Made by a program: the position numbers and the translations under genes. Shown here in pieces: positions 5,588 to 6,046 of a stretch of 6,046 bases of DNA. How positions within the stretch are numbered: position 1 is the first letter of the stretch; each line of letters opens with the position of its first letter. Origin of the DNA: Azonexus sp. (GTDB lineage: Bacteria; Pseudomonadota; Gammaproteobacteria; Burkholderiales; Rhodocyclaceae); NCBI GenBank assembly GCA_031285115.1, contig JAITWU010000005.1, forward strand, positions 1-6,046, in the 5' to 3' direction. Below the pieces are notes generated by a model that was not told the origin of the DNA, made no database searches, and was given only the letters and a program-made list of their open reading frames with translations.

Positions 5588-5857
5588 ATGAACTTCACTT
5601 GAGACGAATCGAAGCGCCAGACGAACCTGACAAAGCACGGCTTCGACTTCGCCCATGCCGAGCGTGTTTTTTCCGGCCCGACGATGACGCTGGAAGATGA
5701 GCGTAACTACGGCGGCGAGCAGCGATTCAATACGACCGGGTTCCTCGACGCCGCCATCGTCACCATCGCCCATACTGAAACAGAGAAAGAAATCCATATC
5801 ATTTCTATGCGAAAGGCCGAACCCCATGAGATCGACACCCTCTCCCGCTACCTCTAA
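5588..5857 (+). pseudogene. brnT: BrnT-family ribonuclease toxin, interrupted by an in-frame stop at codon 5
   Basis: BrnT toxins are small RelE-like ribonucleases that block translation and are neutralised by BrnA. Read through one TGA, the frame gives 89 positions starting MNFT(stop)DESKRQTNLTKHG and running to SRYL before TAA. Family features are clear: the N-terminal F-x-W-D-x-x-K block, the KHG that follows, AERVF, the EDERNYGGEQRF stretch and the C-terminal IISMRKAEPHE. The TGA at 5600-5602 falls exactly on the Trp codon of that block, so a single TGG-to-TGA change explains it. The rest of the frame is undamaged, which suggests a recent mutation or a sequencing error. The next in-frame ATG (5684) would drop the first third of the protein, including KHG. 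No Shine-Dalgarno sequence precedes the ATG at 5588. brnA begins inside its last codons. Confidence 0.85.
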
Positions 5858-6046
5858 AACGCCTCGCCTGCGCGTCGGCTTGCAGGACGTCGACCGTGAA
5901 CAATTCGCAGCCGCCGTGCAGGAAAAACTTGGCAAACAGCGCGTTTCCATCATGCTCGATACCGCAGTGATCGCCTTCTTCAAAGCCAAAGCTGGCGAGC
6001 GCGGTTATCAGACTTTGATTAATCAATCTCTGCACCAGGTCATGGC
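5826..6046 (+). CDS. brnA: BrnA-family antitoxin, partial at the window end
   Basis: BrnA binds and neutralises BrnT and represses the shared promoter. The first 73 residues are present and the frame continues off the right edge. After a Ser/Pro/Thr-rich start (MRSTPSPATSKTPRLRVG) comes the antitoxin domain from about residue 37. KQRVSIMLDTAVIAFFKAKAG contains the DNA-contacting strand and first helix, and ERGYQTLINQSLHQVM matches the family's GYQTxIN helix. The ATG at 5826 overlaps brnT by 32 bp and has AAGG 9 bases upstream, the usual toxin-first, overlapping arrangement of brnTA. The visible part has no stop or frameshift, so the antitoxin seems expressible although its toxin is broken. 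Being cut by the window, its C-terminus cannot be judged. Confidence 0.85.
   Translation, partial: MRSTPSPATSKTPRLRVGLQDVDREQFAAAVQEKLGKQRVSIMLDTAVIAFFKAKAGERGYQTLINQSLHQVM

Noticed and set aside
5388..5591. 67-codon + strand frame before brnT
   Set aside because: It has no ribosome site and no recognisable domain, and it crosses the putative divergent control region.
5525..5989. 154-codon minus-strand frame
   Set aside because: It is antisense to brnT and brnA, both recognisable on the + strand, and resembles no known family.

Overview
The window looks like a betaproteobacterial chromosome, probably near Rhodocyclales. It joins a conserved housekeeping operon to the end of an integrated element. 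The taxonomic call rests on the high-GC codon use of uvrC and pgsA and on the order uvrC-pgsA-tRNA-Gly-tRNA-Cys, which matches the start of E. coli uvrC-pgsA-glyW-cysT-leuZ. It is an impression, not a search result. The sequence left of about 2000 is visibly more AT-rich between genes.

Left part (1-2002): accessory DNA. An AT-rich leader with repeated TTTATC/TTTGTC motifs and an 18-bp dyad precedes a small excisionase-like helix-turn-helix gene (340-699, +). A complete tyrosine recombinase follows (664-1821, -). The two genes converge and overlap by 36 bp. Between the recombinase start and the tRNA genes lie two nearly identical 32-bp direct repeats plus shorter repeats, the layout expected of recombinase arm sites. 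This is a typical integrase end of a genomic island or prophage abutting a tRNA 3' end. The rest of the element and its far attachment site would lie left of the window.

Middle (2003-5379): the chromosomal operon, read right to left. It runs from a family-5-type (UDGb-like) uracil-DNA glycosylase through uvrC (TGATG overlap), pgsA (6-bp gap), tRNA-Gly(GCC) and tRNA-Cys(GCA) to a strong intrinsic terminator. Two DNA repair enzymes, a phospholipid synthesis enzyme and two tRNAs thus probably share a transcript.

Right part (5380-6046): an intergenic region with a possible divergent promoter, then a type II toxin-antitoxin locus of the BrnT/BrnA family on the + strand. The toxin gene carries a single in-frame TGA at codon 5, exactly where BrnT proteins carry a conserved Trp. 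The antitoxin gene is open and runs off the window. This apparently disarmed toxin beside an intact antitoxin is the most unusual single observation. I did not find a wholly new system. The best candidates for follow-up are the disarmed brnTA locus and the putative attachment region with its 53-bp-spaced repeats.
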